The notes: generated by a model not told the origin, from the sequence alone. Counted from the first letter of the stretch, positions 15,022 to 24,947 are shown. The stretch: 64,000 nt of DNA from an uncultured Pseudomonadales bacterium (GCA_958296195.1 OY282455.1:2480001-2544000), one strand, 5' to 3'. A program made the numbers and translations.

Positions 15022-16059
15022 TTACGAATGAAGAGGATGATGTAGAAGTTCCCCGGTCCCTGGCTCGGTGCCCGACGGCGCAATTTCGCCAATGACGGCA
15101 GCTTGCTCGCCGTGCTCATTGAGCAGCCCCACCGCCGCATCCGCCTCCGCTTGCGGCAGGCAGAGCACGAAGCCGATGCCGCAGTTGAAGGTGCGCAGCA
15201 TCTCGGCGTCGTCAATGGCGCCGGCCTCCTGCAGCCAGTTGAAGACGGTGGGTCGCTTCCAAGAGCCGGGGCGGATCAGAATGGCGGCGTTCTTGTCCGC
15301 CAACATGCGCGGCAGGTTTTCCGGGAAGCCGCCGCCGGTGATGTGGGCCATGCCGCGCACTTGGGCTTCGGCCAATAGGGCCAGCACGGCTTTGGCGTAG
15401 ATGCGGGTTGGCGCCAGCAGGGCCTCAAGCAGCGCTGGCTCCGGCCCTGCTGCGCAAGATTCAAGTATGCGGCGGATGAGGGAGTAGCCGTTGGCATGGG
15501 GGCCGCTCGACGCCAGCCCCACCAGTTGGTCGCCGATGGCGATGCGGCTGCCGTCAATGATTCGCTGCCTTTCCACCACGCCGAGGCAAAATCCGGCGAG
15601 ATCATAGTCGCCATCTTGGTAGAAGCCAGGCATTTCCGCGGTTTCGCCGCCGGCCAAGGCGCAGCCGGCCAGCTTGCAGCCGGCCGCGACGCCCTTGATG
15701 ACCCGCTCAGCGACCTCCACTTCCAGCTTGCCGGTGGCGTAGTAGTCCAGGAACAGGAAGGGTTCGGCCCCGCAGGCCAGCACGTCGTTGGCGCACATGG
15801 CCACCAAGTCCTGCCCCACGGTCTCGTGGCGGTTGTGGTCGATGGCGAGCTTCAGCTTGGTGCCCACGCCGTCCGTGCCGCTGACCAGCACGGGGTGCTT
15901 GTAGCCGGCGGGAAGTTCGCTCAGGGCGGCGAAGCCGCCGATGTGGGAGAGGGTTTCCGGGCGGTGCGTGGCCCGGCAAGCGGAAGCGATGCGCTTGACC
16001 AGCTCGTTGCCGGCCTCAATGTCAACGCCGGCGGCGCGGTACGTCAAACCCTTGCCCAT
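15022..16059 (-). CDS. purM: Phosphoribosylformylglycinamidine cyclo-ligase
   Basis: AIR synthetase of purine synthesis. The start at ATG 16059 (MGKGLTYRAAGVDIEAGNEL) gives 345 residues, the normal size; the longer open frame to 16182 adds low-complexity sequence. Diagnostic motifs are GTDGVGTKLK, GGETAEMPGFY, SSGPHANGYSLIRR and ITGGGFPENLPRM. In gammaproteobacteria purM is usually followed by purN, but here it is followed by the broken vapBC region, so purN is elsewhere or lost. It is divergent from the DUF2066 gene. Confidence 0.95.
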   Translation of the reverse strand: MGKGLTYRAAGVDIEAGNELVKRIASACRATHRPETLSHIGGFAALSELPAGYKHPVLVSGTDGVGTKLKLAIDHNRHETVGQDLVAMCANDVLACGAEPFLFLDYYATGKLEVEVAERVIKGVAAGCKLAGCALAGGETAEMPGFYQDGDYDLAGFCLGVVERQRIIDGSRIAIGDQLVGLASSGPHANGYSLIRRILESCAAGPEPALLEALLAPTRIYAKAVLALLAEAQVRGMAHITGGGFPENLPRMLADKNAAILIRPGSWKRPTVFNWLQEAGAIDDAEMLRTFNCGIGFVLCLPQAEADAAVGLLNEHGEQAAVIGEIAPSGTEPGTGELLHHPLHS

Positions 16060-16123
16060 GCCGACAGTGTAGCACCGGGATTCGGTTAACATTGGGCGCT
16101 TGCATGGAGCGCGAGGCGCAAGC

Positions 16124-17188
16124 GTGTCCCGGAAGCTGCATTTATGGGTTGCGGTCGCGGTCGCCGTGGCGGCCGCAGCCAAGCTCGTTGCGGCGCCCGC
16201 CCTCTACGAAGTGGAGGTGGACGTGCCCGACCAGTCCCTGCCGGCGCGCCATGCGGCGTCCAGAGAAGGGCTCGAGACGGTGCTCATGCGCATCAGCGGC
16301 CTGACTGCTTTGCCGGCTTCGGCGGCCGTTTTGGAGGCTCGCGGGCAGCCGGAGCCCTACTACAACCGCTTTCTCTTTGTGGAGGAGCGGCGGCTCAGGT
16401 TCCACTTCTCGCCCAGCGCCGTTCTCGACCTTGTTGATCGCGCTCAGTTGCCGATCTGGCCGGCCCAACGGCCCAGCGCCATCGCTTGGTTGGCGGTGGA
16501 GCAGGGCGGCCGCAGGGAGATTGTTCAGGACGGCCATCCCTTGGCGGCGGCGCTGGCGGCGCAAGCCGAGCAGCGTGGGCTGGAGGTGCGCTTGCCGCTC
16601 ATGGACTTGCGCGATCAGATGCGGGTGCAGCCGTCCGACGTTTGGGCCGGCGCCACGTTGCTGCTGGTGGCGGCCTCCCGACGCTACGGCGCTGCAACCG
16701 TCCTGATAGGGCGCCTGCGTTCGCAAAAGGAGGCGGGCTACGCCGGGAGGATCGTGACTTGGACAGCGGGCGGCGACTTTCAGGGCGAGGTTGCCGCCGA
16801 AGATCTGGCCGGCGTCGGCGCCGCAGCTGTGGACTTTCTGGCCGATGGGCTGGCGAGCCGCTACGCCCTTCCCTGGAAAGAGCCGCAATGGCTGCCCTTG
16901 GTGGTGGACGGCGTTGCCTCGCCGCTTCACTACGGGCGGTTGCTGCGCTACCTTGAAGGCTTTGAATTCGTGCGCTCCGTGCGGGTTGTTGCTTTGGATC
17001 AAGAGCGGTTGGAGGTTGCATTGCAGACGCGGGCGGAAATGCACCCGCTCATCGAGCTGCTGACGATGGATGGCCGCATGGCCAGCTCCCCAGGTGCGCC
17101 AACGAATCGGTTGACCTGGCGAGAGGCGAATGACGACTTGCCGCGCCTTGATGGGCTGCACGCCCGCAACGGATCCAATGCGCCATGA
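16124..17188 (+). CDS. DUF2066 exported protein
   Basis: About 354 residues from a GTG at 16124 (a TTG at 16100 is also open). The N-terminus is basic then hydrophobic (LHLWVAVAVAVAAAAKLVAAP), a signal peptide. The body matches DUF2066 in position and pattern: LYEVEVDVPDQS, YYNRFLFVEERRLRFHFSP, LPIWPAQRPSAIAWLAVE. The function of the family is unknown. The location between purM and hda is the usual gammaproteobacterial one. Its stop overlaps the start of the next gene by four bases. Confidence 0.8.
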   Translation: MSRKLHLWVAVAVAVAAAAKLVAAPALYEVEVDVPDQSLPARHAASREGLETVLMRISGLTALPASAAVLEARGQPEPYYNRFLFVEERRLRFHFSPSAVLDLVDRAQLPIWPAQRPSAIAWLAVEQGGRREIVQDGHPLAAALAAQAEQRGLEVRLPLMDLRDQMRVQPSDVWAGATLLLVAASRRYGAATVLIGRLRSQKEAGYAGRIVTWTAGGDFQGEVAAEDLAGVGAAAVDFLADGLASRYALPWKEPQWLPLVVDGVASPLHYGRLLRYLEGFEFVRSVRVVALDQERLEVALQTRAEMHPLIELLTMDGRMASSPGAPTNRLTWREANDDLPRLDGLHARNGSNAP

Positions 17189-17763
17189 GACCGTCGCAAA
17201 TACCCAACGTCATCACCCTGATGCGCGTCCTGCTGGTGGTGCCCATCGCTTGGCTGCTATGGGGGGGACGCTATCCGGAGGCCCTGCTGCTGGTTGCTGT
17301 CGCTGGTCTTTCGGATGCAGTGGATGGCGCCTTGGCGCGGCGGTTCGAATGGCGCAGCGAATTCGGAGCACTCTTGGACCCGCTGGCGGACAAGGCCATG
17401 GTGATGGCTCTTTTCGTCGTCTTGACCATGCAAGGGCAACTTCCCTTGTGGTTGGCGGTGGTCGTCGTCACCCGGGATGCCGTCATTCTCGCCGGCGCCG
17501 GCGCCTACCGCCTGTTGTTCGGCAAGCTGGTCATGGCGCCCACCTTGGTCAGCAAGGCCAACACCGCCGTGCAGGTGGTCGTGCTGCTGCTGATGCTGTT
17601 CGCGCTGTGCGGTTTTGGTGCAGCCAGTGAAATCGCCGCAATGTTGGCGGATCCCCTGTGCTTCTATCTCGTGGCGCTGCTCAGCGTTCTGTCAGGATTG
17701 GACTATGTGGTCACTTGGAGCCTCAAAACTTGGCGCAACACCCTGCCGGCGGCGGATTCATGA
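17185..17763 (+). CDS. CDP-alcohol phosphatidyltransferase family protein
   Basis: 192 residues with several membrane segments and the family signature DGxxAR(x8)GxxxDxxxD, seen as SDAVDGALARRFEWRSEFGA followed by LLDPLADK. It starts RPSQIPNVITLMRVLLVVP, as in PgsA-like enzymes. It transfers a phosphatidyl group from CDP-diacylglycerol to an alcohol such as glycerol phosphate in the inner membrane; which alcohol cannot be told. It is translationally coupled on both sides (four-base overlaps with the DUF2066 gene and hda). Confidence 0.88.
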   Translation: MRPSQIPNVITLMRVLLVVPIAWLLWGGRYPEALLLVAVAGLSDAVDGALARRFEWRSEFGALLDPLADKAMVMALFVVLTMQGQLPLWLAVVVVTRDAVILAGAGAYRLLFGKLVMAPTLVSKANTAVQVVVLLLMLFALCGFGAASEIAAMLADPLCFYLVALLSVLSGLDYVVTWSLKTWRNTLPAADS

Positions 17764-18449
17764 GTCAATTGCCTCTCCCCTTTGCGGTCAAAGCCAGCCA
17801 AGACAGCCGCACCTTCGCCAACTATGTCGTGGGCGCCAACGGCGCCTTGGTTGAGCGCTTGCTTGAGTGGCGGGACGAGCCGAGCGCCTTCTGGCTGTGG
17901 GGCGTCACCGACGCCGGCAAGTCTCATCTAGCCCACGCCGTCTGCTATTGGCACATGGGCCAGGGCGCTAGGGTGGCCTATGTGCCGTTGGCCGCGGCGC
18001 CCCAGGATCCCGAAATCCTGAACGATCTTGCAAAGCGGCACCTGGTGGTGCTGGACGACATTCAGCGCTGGTTAGGTCGCTTCGGCCTGGAATGCGCCCT
18101 GATGGATCTGTACGAAGGCTTGGTGGCGGATGGCCATCGCTTGGTGGTTGTGGCGGACCGCCCCGTCGCCCAATGCGATTTCGCCTTGAGCGATCTGGCC
18201 TCCAGACTGCAGGCGGCGTCTCTTTGCGAGGTGGCGGAGCTGGACGATCAGGCTAAGGGGCTTGCCGTCGTCAACAGGGCTAAGGAGCGCGGTCTGGAAG
18301 TGGCGCCTGAGGTGGTGGACTTCTGGCTTTCCCGTTCGGAGCGTGGGCTGTCGCGCCTGCTCGAAGACTTAGACCGGGTTGATCGGGCGGCTTGGAGCGA
18401 GCAGCGGCGCCTGACCATTCCGTTGCTGAAGCAGGTGCTCGACCTCTAG
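17760..18449 (+). CDS. hda: DnaA regulatory inactivator Hda
   Basis: 229 residues related to the DnaA AAA+ domain. The N-terminal QLPLPF is the sliding-clamp-binding motif needed for regulatory inactivation of DnaA. Walker A-like GVTDAGKSHLAHAV and Walker B-like HLVVLDDIQRW follow. The ATG at 17760 overlaps the preceding stop (ATGA) and puts the clamp motif at residues 3-8, as in known Hda; the longer open frame upstream is not used. Confidence 0.92.
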   Translation: MSQLPLPFAVKASQDSRTFANYVVGANGALVERLLEWRDEPSAFWLWGVTDAGKSHLAHAVCYWHMGQGARVAYVPLAAAPQDPEILNDLAKRHLVVLDDIQRWLGRFGLECALMDLYEGLVADGHRLVVVADRPVAQCDFALSDLASRLQAASLCEVAELDDQAKGLAVVNRAKERGLEVAPEVVDFWLSRSERGLSRLLEDLDRVDRAAWSEQRRLTIPLLKQVLDL

Positions 18450-18465
18450 TGCTGGCCACCCCTCC

Positions 18466-19521
18466 ATGAAGATCGTCTTTACTGGCGGCGGCTCGGCTGG
18501 CCATGTGCTGCCGGCCTTGCCGGTGATGCGGGCGCTGCGGGGCCAAGGCGTGGAAATCGCCTACATCGGCGGGGCGGAGGGCGCCGATGAAAGTTATTTG
18601 GCGGGAGAGGACTTGGCCTACTTCGGCATCGCCTCCGGCAAGCTGCGGCGCTACTTCTCCTGGCGCAACTTTGCCGACGTCTTTGCCGTGCTGCGGGCGG
18701 TCTGGCAGAGCTATTGGCTGTTGCGCCGGCTGCGGCCCGACGCCATTTTCTCCAAGGGCGGCTTTGTCAGCTTTCCGGTGGTCTTGGCCGGCTGGCTGCG
18801 GCGCATTCCCGTGATCGCTCATGAGTCGGATTTCTCCCCCGGCCTGGCCAACCGTTTGGCCATGCCGTTCCTGCACACGCTTTGCACCAGTTTCCCAAGT
18901 AAGCGACCGCGACGACTTCGGGGGGCGCTGATCCATAGCGGCTCACCAATCCGGCCCGAACTGCTGCAGGGGTCTGCGCGGCGCGGACGGTCTTTGGTGG
19001 ACGCTGCGGCCGGCCGGCCCCTAGTGCTGGTCGCCGGCGGCAGCTTGGGAGCGGCGACGCTGAACGCCGTCGTCCGTGCGGCGGCGCCGCGCCTTGTGGA
19101 GCACTGCTGCCTAGTGCATGTCTGCGGCCCCGGCAAGGCTGCGGCGCTTGATTTGGGGGACTACCATCAGTTTGAGTTCGTCAGAGAAGGCTGGGGAGAC
19201 CTCTTGGCGGCGGCGGATGTGGCGGTCTCCAGAGCGGGGGCGAACGCCCTTTTTGAACTGCTTACGCTGGGCAAACCGAACATCCTTGTGCCGTTGCCTC
19301 GATCAGCAAGCCGCGGCGATCAGATTGAGAACGCCGGCTACGCCTCGCAGTGCGGTTACAGCTTGGTGATTGACGAAGGGGAGCTGGATGCGGAGCGGCT
19401 GGTTGGCGCCGTCAGAGGAATGCTGGCTGAAGGCGTGGACTGGCGCCGCCGCCTAGCCGGCTTTGCTGCCCCGCCGGCCCTGAACATCTTGGTGGACTCC
19501 ATCAAACGGGCCGCTGCCTAA
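18466..19521 (+). CDS. MurG-like UDP-N-acetylglucosamine glycosyltransferase
   Basis: 351 residues, GT-B fold of the MurG family. The glycine loop is FTGGGSAGHVLPALPV; further motifs are SGKLRRYFSWRNFADVF, SKGGFVSFPVV, PVIAHESDFSPGLANR, and the C-terminal donor site AVSRAGANALFELLTLGKPNILVPLP. Motifs such as SGKLRRYF and HESDxxPGLANR resemble the second type of MurG common in Firmicutes more than the GGTGGHVFP-type dcw-cluster enzyme. It may be a second copy with a different role; a standard murG in a dcw cluster would be expected elsewhere. It lies 16 bases after hda. Confidence 0.75.
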   Translation: MKIVFTGGGSAGHVLPALPVMRALRGQGVEIAYIGGAEGADESYLAGEDLAYFGIASGKLRRYFSWRNFADVFAVLRAVWQSYWLLRRLRPDAIFSKGGFVSFPVVLAGWLRRIPVIAHESDFSPGLANRLAMPFLHTLCTSFPSKRPRRLRGALIHSGSPIRPELLQGSARRGRSLVDAAAGRPLVLVAGGSLGAATLNAVVRAAAPRLVEHCCLVHVCGPGKAAALDLGDYHQFEFVREGWGDLLAAADVAVSRAGANALFELLTLGKPNILVPLPRSASRGDQIENAGYASQCGYSLVIDEGELDAERLVGAVRGMLAEGVDWRRRLAGFAAPPALNILVDSIKRAAA

Positions 19522-19627
19522 GCGCCCACAGTCCCCCCTTAGCTGCGGGTGTGCGAGCCGTTTCCTTGGCAAAAACTTGTGCTACGCTCGCGGCGGTGCG
19601 TTTTGCTAAGGAATGGTGGAGTGCGGC

Positions 19628-22111
19628 ATGGCTAACGAGGCGAGACACCCGAACGACGATGCAGGGAATGTTCCGCCCGGAGCTGCGGCCGGGCGCGTCG
19701 AGCAGGCCCGCATCGTCATCGTCGGGGGCGGCATCATGGGTCTGGGGCTGCTCTACCATCTTGCGCAGGAGGGCTGCTCCGACGTCCTGCTTGTGGAGAA
19801 AGGCGAGCTCACTTCCGGCTCCACTTGGCACGCCGCCGGTCAGTGCCCCAACTTGGTCGGCGACTACAACATGGCCAAGATTCATGAATACGGCATCTCC
19901 CTATACCGGCGGCTGGAGGAACTGACCGGCCAGTTCGTCAGTTGGCACGGCTGCGGCAGCGTGCGCTTCGCCCTCAGCCAACGGGACCTCGATTGGTTTG
20001 AACAATTGCGTGGCATCGCCGCCAACGTCGGCTTCCATATGGAGATCATCGGCGTCGAGCAGATTCGGCGGCTCAATCCCTTCATCAACGTCGATGGGGT
20101 GCTGGCTGGGGCCTGGACCCGCGACGACGGCCATGCGGACCCTTCCGGCCTGAGCAACGCCATGGCCCGGGGCGCTCGCAACCTGGGCGCCCGGATCGTC
20201 GCGCGCAACCGGGTGCTGGATATCAACGCCTTGCCTTCCGGGGAGTGGCGGGTGGTTACGGAACAGGGCGCCGTCACCGCCGAAATGGTGGTCAACGCCG
20301 CCGGCTGCTACGCCCGGCAGGTGGCGCGGATGGCCGGTGCCGATGCGCCGATCTGCAACGTCCAGCATCACTATCTGGTCTCCGGCACGGTGCCGCAGTT
20401 CGTCGAGCGCGGCGCTGCGGAAATCCCGGTGATGCGGGACCCTTACGCCTCCGCCTATCTGCGTCAGGAGCAGAAGTCCGGGTTGATCGGCATCTACGAA
20501 CAAGCCGGGCAGGCCGAGGCGTGGCCGCCCGACGGGTTGCCGGCTTGGGAGTCGGAGAGCGAACTGTTCCAAGACGATCTGGAGAGGTTGATGCCTTGGT
20601 TGGGCCGGGCGATGGAGCGGATGCCGGTGGTTGAGGCGGCCGGCATCAAGCGCATCGTCAACGGCGCCATCTCCCATAGTCCGGACGGGGCGCCCTTGTT
20701 GGGGCCAGTGGCCGGCCTGAGGAACTTCTGGGCCTGCTGCGGCTCATCCTTTGGCATCGCCCAAGGTGCGGGCTGCGGCAAGTACCTCGCCCAATGGATG
20801 CTGCACGGGGATTCGGAAATCAACATGACCGGGTTCGACCCGCGCCGGTTCGGCGCCTTTGCCGGCCGTGATTTCATGGGCGCACGAGGCTGCCAAGACT
20901 ACGGAAGAACCTACTTCACGCCCTTGCCGGGGGAGGAGCTGCCGGCGGCTAGGGAGCGGCGCATAAGCCCCCTGTACGCCAAACTGAAGGCGCAGGGCGG
21001 CCGCTTCACCGAAGCCTTTGGCTGGGAAAGGCCGCAGTGGTTCTCCCTGGACGGACACGAGGAGGCGCACAGCTTTCGCCGCAGCAACGTCTTCCCCGTG
21101 GTTGCCGAGGAGTGCTTGGCGGTGCGCGAGCGGGTCGGCATCCTCGACCTCACCGGCTTCGCCAAGTATGAGGTGAGCGGGGCCGACGCCGGCGCTTTCC
21201 TGAACCGGCTGTGCGCCAATCGCATGCCGAAGGAGGGCGGCATCGTTCTGGCGCACGTCCTGTCCGGCGGCGGACGCATCGGCGGCGAACTGACCATCAC
21301 CCACTTGGCCGGCGGGCGCTATTACGTCCTGTCGGCAGCCGGCGCGGAATTGCGGGACTTGGACCACCTGCAGCAGGGCGTTCAATCAGGAGAGCAGGTG
21401 CGCGTCGCCAACGTCACTGACGAGCGGGGCGTGTTGGTGTTGGCCGGTCCACGCTCGCGCGAGGTCCTCAGCCAGCTCACGGACGCCCCCTTGGACAGCA
21501 GCGCCTTCCGCTGGTTGAGCGGCAAGGAAATCACCGTGGCCGGCCGGCCGGTGCGGGTGCTGCGGGTCAACTACGTCGGCGAACTCGGCTGGGAGCTGCA
21601 CCCATTGCTGCAGGATTTGGAGGCTTTGTACGATTCGCTCTGGCAAGCTGGTCAAGCCTTCGGCATCGCCAACTTCGGCCTATACGCAGTCAACAGCCTG
21701 CGCATGGAGAAGGCGTACCGCAGTTGGGGGGCGGAGTTGACCAACGAGGTGACGATGCTGGACGCCGACATGGGGCGTTTCATCAAGCTCGACAAGGACG
21801 ATTTCGTCGGCAAGGAGGCAAGCCTTCAGCAGAAGGAGCGGGCCATGCAGCTCATCTACTTTGCCGTGGAAGCGGCGGATGCGGATGTGCTCGGCGGTGA
21901 ACCCCTGTTCGCCGGCGAGCAGTGCGTGGGCGTCACCACCTCCGGCGCCTATGGCCACTATGTGCGCAAGAGCCTAGGCTTCGGCTATCTGCCGCCGCAA
22001 TTGGCGAAACCGGACGCATCCTTGGAAGTGGCCCTGCTTGGAGAGCGGCGCCGGGTGCAGGTGCTGACCGATCCGGCCCATGATCCCGCCAACCACCGGC
22101 TGCGGGCTTAG
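19628..22111 (+). CDS. FAD-dependent demethylating dehydrogenase with GcvT domain (dimethylglycine/sarcosine dehydrogenase-like), copy 1
   Basis: 827 residues from the ATG at 19628, which has GGTGGAG six bases upstream; an ATG at 19613 is also open. The N-terminal half is a DAO-type oxidoreductase with the dinucleotide motif IVIVGGGIMGLGLLYHLAQE, then TSGSTWHAAG, whose His is the covalent FAD attachment site in DMGDH/SARDH. The C-terminal half (from about 430) is GcvT-like: FAKYEVSGADAGAFLNRLCA, VNYVGELGWELHP, NSLRMEKAYRSWG. Such enzymes oxidise N-methyl groups and pass formaldehyde to tetrahydrofolate. It pairs with the paralogue downstream; the exact N-methylated substrate is unknown. Confidence 0.85.
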   Translation: MANEARHPNDDAGNVPPGAAAGRVEQARIVIVGGGIMGLGLLYHLAQEGCSDVLLVEKGELTSGSTWHAAGQCPNLVGDYNMAKIHEYGISLYRRLEELTGQFVSWHGCGSVRFALSQRDLDWFEQLRGIAANVGFHMEIIGVEQIRRLNPFINVDGVLAGAWTRDDGHADPSGLSNAMARGARNLGARIVARNRVLDINALPSGEWRVVTEQGAVTAEMVVNAAGCYARQVARMAGADAPICNVQHHYLVSGTVPQFVERGAAEIPVMRDPYASAYLRQEQKSGLIGIYEQAGQAEAWPPDGLPAWESESELFQDDLERLMPWLGRAMERMPVVEAAGIKRIVNGAISHSPDGAPLLGPVAGLRNFWACCGSSFGIAQGAGCGKYLAQWMLHGDSEINMTGFDPRRFGAFAGRDFMGARGCQDYGRTYFTPLPGEELPAARERRISPLYAKLKAQGGRFTEAFGWERPQWFSLDGHEEAHSFRRSNVFPVVAEECLAVRERVGILDLTGFAKYEVSGADAGAFLNRLCANRMPKEGGIVLAHVLSGGGRIGGELTITHLAGGRYYVLSAAGAELRDLDHLQQGVQSGEQVRVANVTDERGVLVLAGPRSREVLSQLTDAPLDSSAFRWLSGKEITVAGRPVRVLRVNYVGELGWELHPLLQDLEALYDSLWQAGQAFGIANFGLYAVNSLRMEKAYRSWGAELTNEVTMLDADMGRFIKLDKDDFVGKEASLQQKERAMQLIYFAVEAADADVLGGEPLFAGEQCVGVTTSGAYGHYVRKSLGFGYLPPQLAKPDASLEVALLGERRRVQVLTDPAHDPANHRLRA

Positions 22112-22210
22112 GCGTCTTGTGGAGCACCGCCATTCGATTGGGGCGAGCGCCATCATCGGGACTCTTGGTCATGCGCCGGAACGGCGCCGCCAAGACTCGG
22201 GGTTGGCGCC

Positions 22211-24727
22211 ATGACTAGCCGTTTGCAGGACTTGCCCAGCCGCGCCGGCGTGGTCGTTGTTGGCGGCGGCGTCATCGGCTGCTCCATCGCCTACCACTTG
22301 GCGCGGGCCGGCTTCACGGACGTGCTGTTGCTGGAGCGTCAGCAACTAACCTCCGGCACCACTTGGCACGCCGCCGGCTTGGTGGGGCAGTTGCGCACCT
22401 CCATCAACATGACGCAACTGGCCCGCTACACCAGCCAACTGTACGGCCGCCTGGAGGCGGAAACCGGGCAGGCCACGGGCTATCGGCGCTGCGGCTCCTA
22501 CTCCATCGCCACCACTGCGGAGCGCTTGGAGGAACTGCAGCGCAGCGCCTCCATGGCCAAGGTGTTCGGCCTGCGGGTGGATGTAGTGACGGCGGCGGAG
22601 GTCCAGGCGCGGGTGCCGTTGCTCCATACCGCCGATGTGCTGGGCGGCATCCACATTCCCTCGGATGGCTACGCCAACGCGGTGGACATCACCCAAGCCT
22701 TGGCCAAGGGGGCGCGGGCCGCCGGCGCACGGCTAGTCGAGAACGCGCCGGTCACCGCCATTCGCACGGCCGGCGGGCGGGCCGTTGGCGTCAGCGTTGG
22801 ACCTGTTGAGCCAACCGGGAAGAACCTCAGCCGGCAACTGGACATAGATGCGGACTGCGTGGTGATTTGCACGGGCATGTGGACCCGGAATCTGGCCGCC
22901 AGCGTCGGCGTCAACGTGCCCCTGCACGCTTGCGAGCACTACTACGCCCTGTTTGAGTCCGTGCAGGGTTTGGACACCGACTTCCCGGTGGTCCGCGACT
23001 ATGACGCCTGCACCTACTACAAGCACGACGCCGGCAAGCTGTTGGTGGGCGCTTTCGAGCCCAACGCCCGGCCCTGGGGCATGGACGGCATCGCCGAGGA
23101 CTTCTGCTTTGACGAGATCGCCGGCAACTTCGACCACTTTCAGCCCATCTTGGAAGGGGCGATGACGCGCATGCCGGCCCTTGAGTCCGCCGGCCTGCAA
23201 AAGTTCTTCTGCGGGCCGGAGAGCTTCACCCCGGATGTGCGCTACCACATCGGCCAGGCGCCGGAACTAGGGAACTGCTACGTTGCCGCCGGGCTGAACT
23301 CCATCGGCCTGCAGTCCGCCGGCGGCGTCGGCAAGGTGCTGTCGGAGTGGATCCGGGATGGCCATCCGCCGGCCGACCTCTGGGAAGTGGATGTGCGCCG
23401 CAACCAGCCCTTTCAGCGCAACCGCCGCTATCTGCAGGCGCGGGTCTCGGAAAGCCTGGGGCTGCTGTACGCCACCCACTACCCCTTCCGGCAGTTCGAG
23501 ACGGGAAGGGGTGTGCGCCGTTCGCCGCTCTACGACCGCCTGTGCGCCCGCGGTGCCTGCCACGGTGAAGCGGCCGGTTGGGAGCGGCCCAACTGGTATG
23601 CGCCCGATGGTGTTGAGGCCAAATACATTTACAGCTATGGACGGCAGAACTGGTTCGACCATGCGGCGGCGGAGCATCGGGCGGTGCGCGAAAGCGTCGG
23701 ATTGTTCGATCAGTCGTCCTTCGCCAAGTTCCGGCTTGAGGGGCCGGACGCGGTCGCAGTCCTCAACCGGGTTTGCGCCAACGAGGTCGATGTGCCGCCG
23801 GGCCGCATCGTTTACACGCAGTGGTTGAACGAGCGGGGCGGCATTGAGGCGGACCTCACCGTCACCCGCTTGGCGGAGGACTGCTTCCTCATCGTCACCG
23901 CCGCCGCCACCGAGGTACGGGACTTCCACTGGCTCAAACAGCAAATCCCGGCACAAGCCCGCTGTGTGCTCACCAACATCACCTCGGGCATGGGCGTCAT
24001 CTCCGTAATGGGGCCGAAATCGAGGGAGCTGCTGCAAGGGCTGACGCCGGACAACCTGTCCGAGGAAGCCTTCCCCTTCGCCGCCAGCCGGGAAGTCGAA
24101 CTGGGCTGCGCCTTGGTGCGCGCCTCCCGCATCACTTATGTGGGTGAGTTGGGTTGGGAGCTGTATATCCCCACGGAGTTCGTATTGGGTGTTTACGAGG
24201 TCATCACGGAAGCCGGTGCCGCCTCTGGCCTGGCCCATGCCGGTTACCACGCCCTGGATTCCCTGCGCATGGAGAAGGCGTACCGCCACTGGGGTCACGA
24301 CATTACGGACGAGGACACGCCCTTGCAGGCCGGCCTCGGCTTCGCCGTGAAGTTCGACAAGCCGGGCGGCTTCATCGGTCGGGAGGCGCTGCTGCGGCAG
24401 CGCGAGCAGGGCGTCGATCGGCGCTTGTTCCAGTTCAAGCTGCGCGATCCCCAACCCCTCCTCTACGGCAACGAACCGATATGGCTGGACGACAGCCTAG
24501 TCGGCTATGTGCGCTCCGGTGCCTACGGCCACAGCTTGGGCGCCGCTTTGGGCCTCGGCTACGTCAAGGCCCAGCCGGACCGAAACTGGCCGGAACTGAC
24601 GGCGGCGGAGTTCGCCGTCGAAGTGGCCGGCGCCCGCTTTGTGGCCGATGCATCGCTGAAGCCGCTACATGACCCGAACGGCCGGCGCATTCGCCCCGCC
24701 GCGAATCCGCCGTTGAAGCCAACATAG
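22211..24727 (+). CDS. FAD-dependent demethylating dehydrogenase with GcvT domain, copy 2
   Basis: 838 residues, same architecture as its upstream neighbour but clearly diverged. It has VVVVGGGVIGCSIAYHLARA, TSGTTWHAAGLVGQLRTSIN (covalent-FAD His retained), a GcvT-like C-terminal half with FAKFRLEGPDAVAVLNRVCA, ITYVGELGWELYIP and DSLRMEKAYRHWGHD. WHAAGLVGQLR resembles classical dimethylglycine/sarcosine dehydrogenases more closely than copy 1 (WHAAGQCPNL), so the two may act on successive or different N-methyl substrates. It is about 100 bases from copy 1, on the same strand. Confidence 0.87.
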   Translation: MTSRLQDLPSRAGVVVVGGGVIGCSIAYHLARAGFTDVLLLERQQLTSGTTWHAAGLVGQLRTSINMTQLARYTSQLYGRLEAETGQATGYRRCGSYSIATTAERLEELQRSASMAKVFGLRVDVVTAAEVQARVPLLHTADVLGGIHIPSDGYANAVDITQALAKGARAAGARLVENAPVTAIRTAGGRAVGVSVGPVEPTGKNLSRQLDIDADCVVICTGMWTRNLAASVGVNVPLHACEHYYALFESVQGLDTDFPVVRDYDACTYYKHDAGKLLVGAFEPNARPWGMDGIAEDFCFDEIAGNFDHFQPILEGAMTRMPALESAGLQKFFCGPESFTPDVRYHIGQAPELGNCYVAAGLNSIGLQSAGGVGKVLSEWIRDGHPPADLWEVDVRRNQPFQRNRRYLQARVSESLGLLYATHYPFRQFETGRGVRRSPLYDRLCARGACHGEAAGWERPNWYAPDGVEAKYIYSYGRQNWFDHAAAEHRAVRESVGLFDQSSFAKFRLEGPDAVAVLNRVCANEVDVPPGRIVYTQWLNERGGIEADLTVTRLAEDCFLIVTAAATEVRDFHWLKQQIPAQARCVLTNITSGMGVISVMGPKSRELLQGLTPDNLSEEAFPFAASREVELGCALVRASRITYVGELGWELYIPTEFVLGVYEVITEAGAASGLAHAGYHALDSLRMEKAYRHWGHDITDEDTPLQAGLGFAVKFDKPGGFIGREALLRQREQGVDRRLFQFKLRDPQPLLYGNEPIWLDDSLVGYVRSGAYGHSLGAALGLGYVKAQPDRNWPELTAAEFAVEVAGARFVADASLKPLHDPNGRRIRPAANPPLKPT

Positions 24728-24828
24728 GGCCAACCCGCCGCATTCCACTGCATTGCAACCGGCTTGGCCGAGAGCCGTTCTCAATGGGGAGTTGCCGCCG
24801 GTTGTCGGCCTAAAGCAAAGCAGCCTTT

Positions 24829-24849
24829 GCCGCCCCGGGCTTGGGCGGC
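24829..24849. terminator. Possible bidirectional hairpin between convergent genes
   Basis: GCCGCCC pairs with GGGCGGC around a seven-base loop in the 220-base gap between two convergent genes. No T-run follows on either strand. The rest of this gap holds nothing I recognise. Confidence 0.3.
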
Positions 24850-24947
24850 TTGCGTAACCATTGTGCCGGTTTAGGTTACCCCAATGGCGGCGCCGAACGG
24901 CTAGCGGTCGTGCAGGCGATGAAAACCGTCACGCCGCGGGCGGCTTG

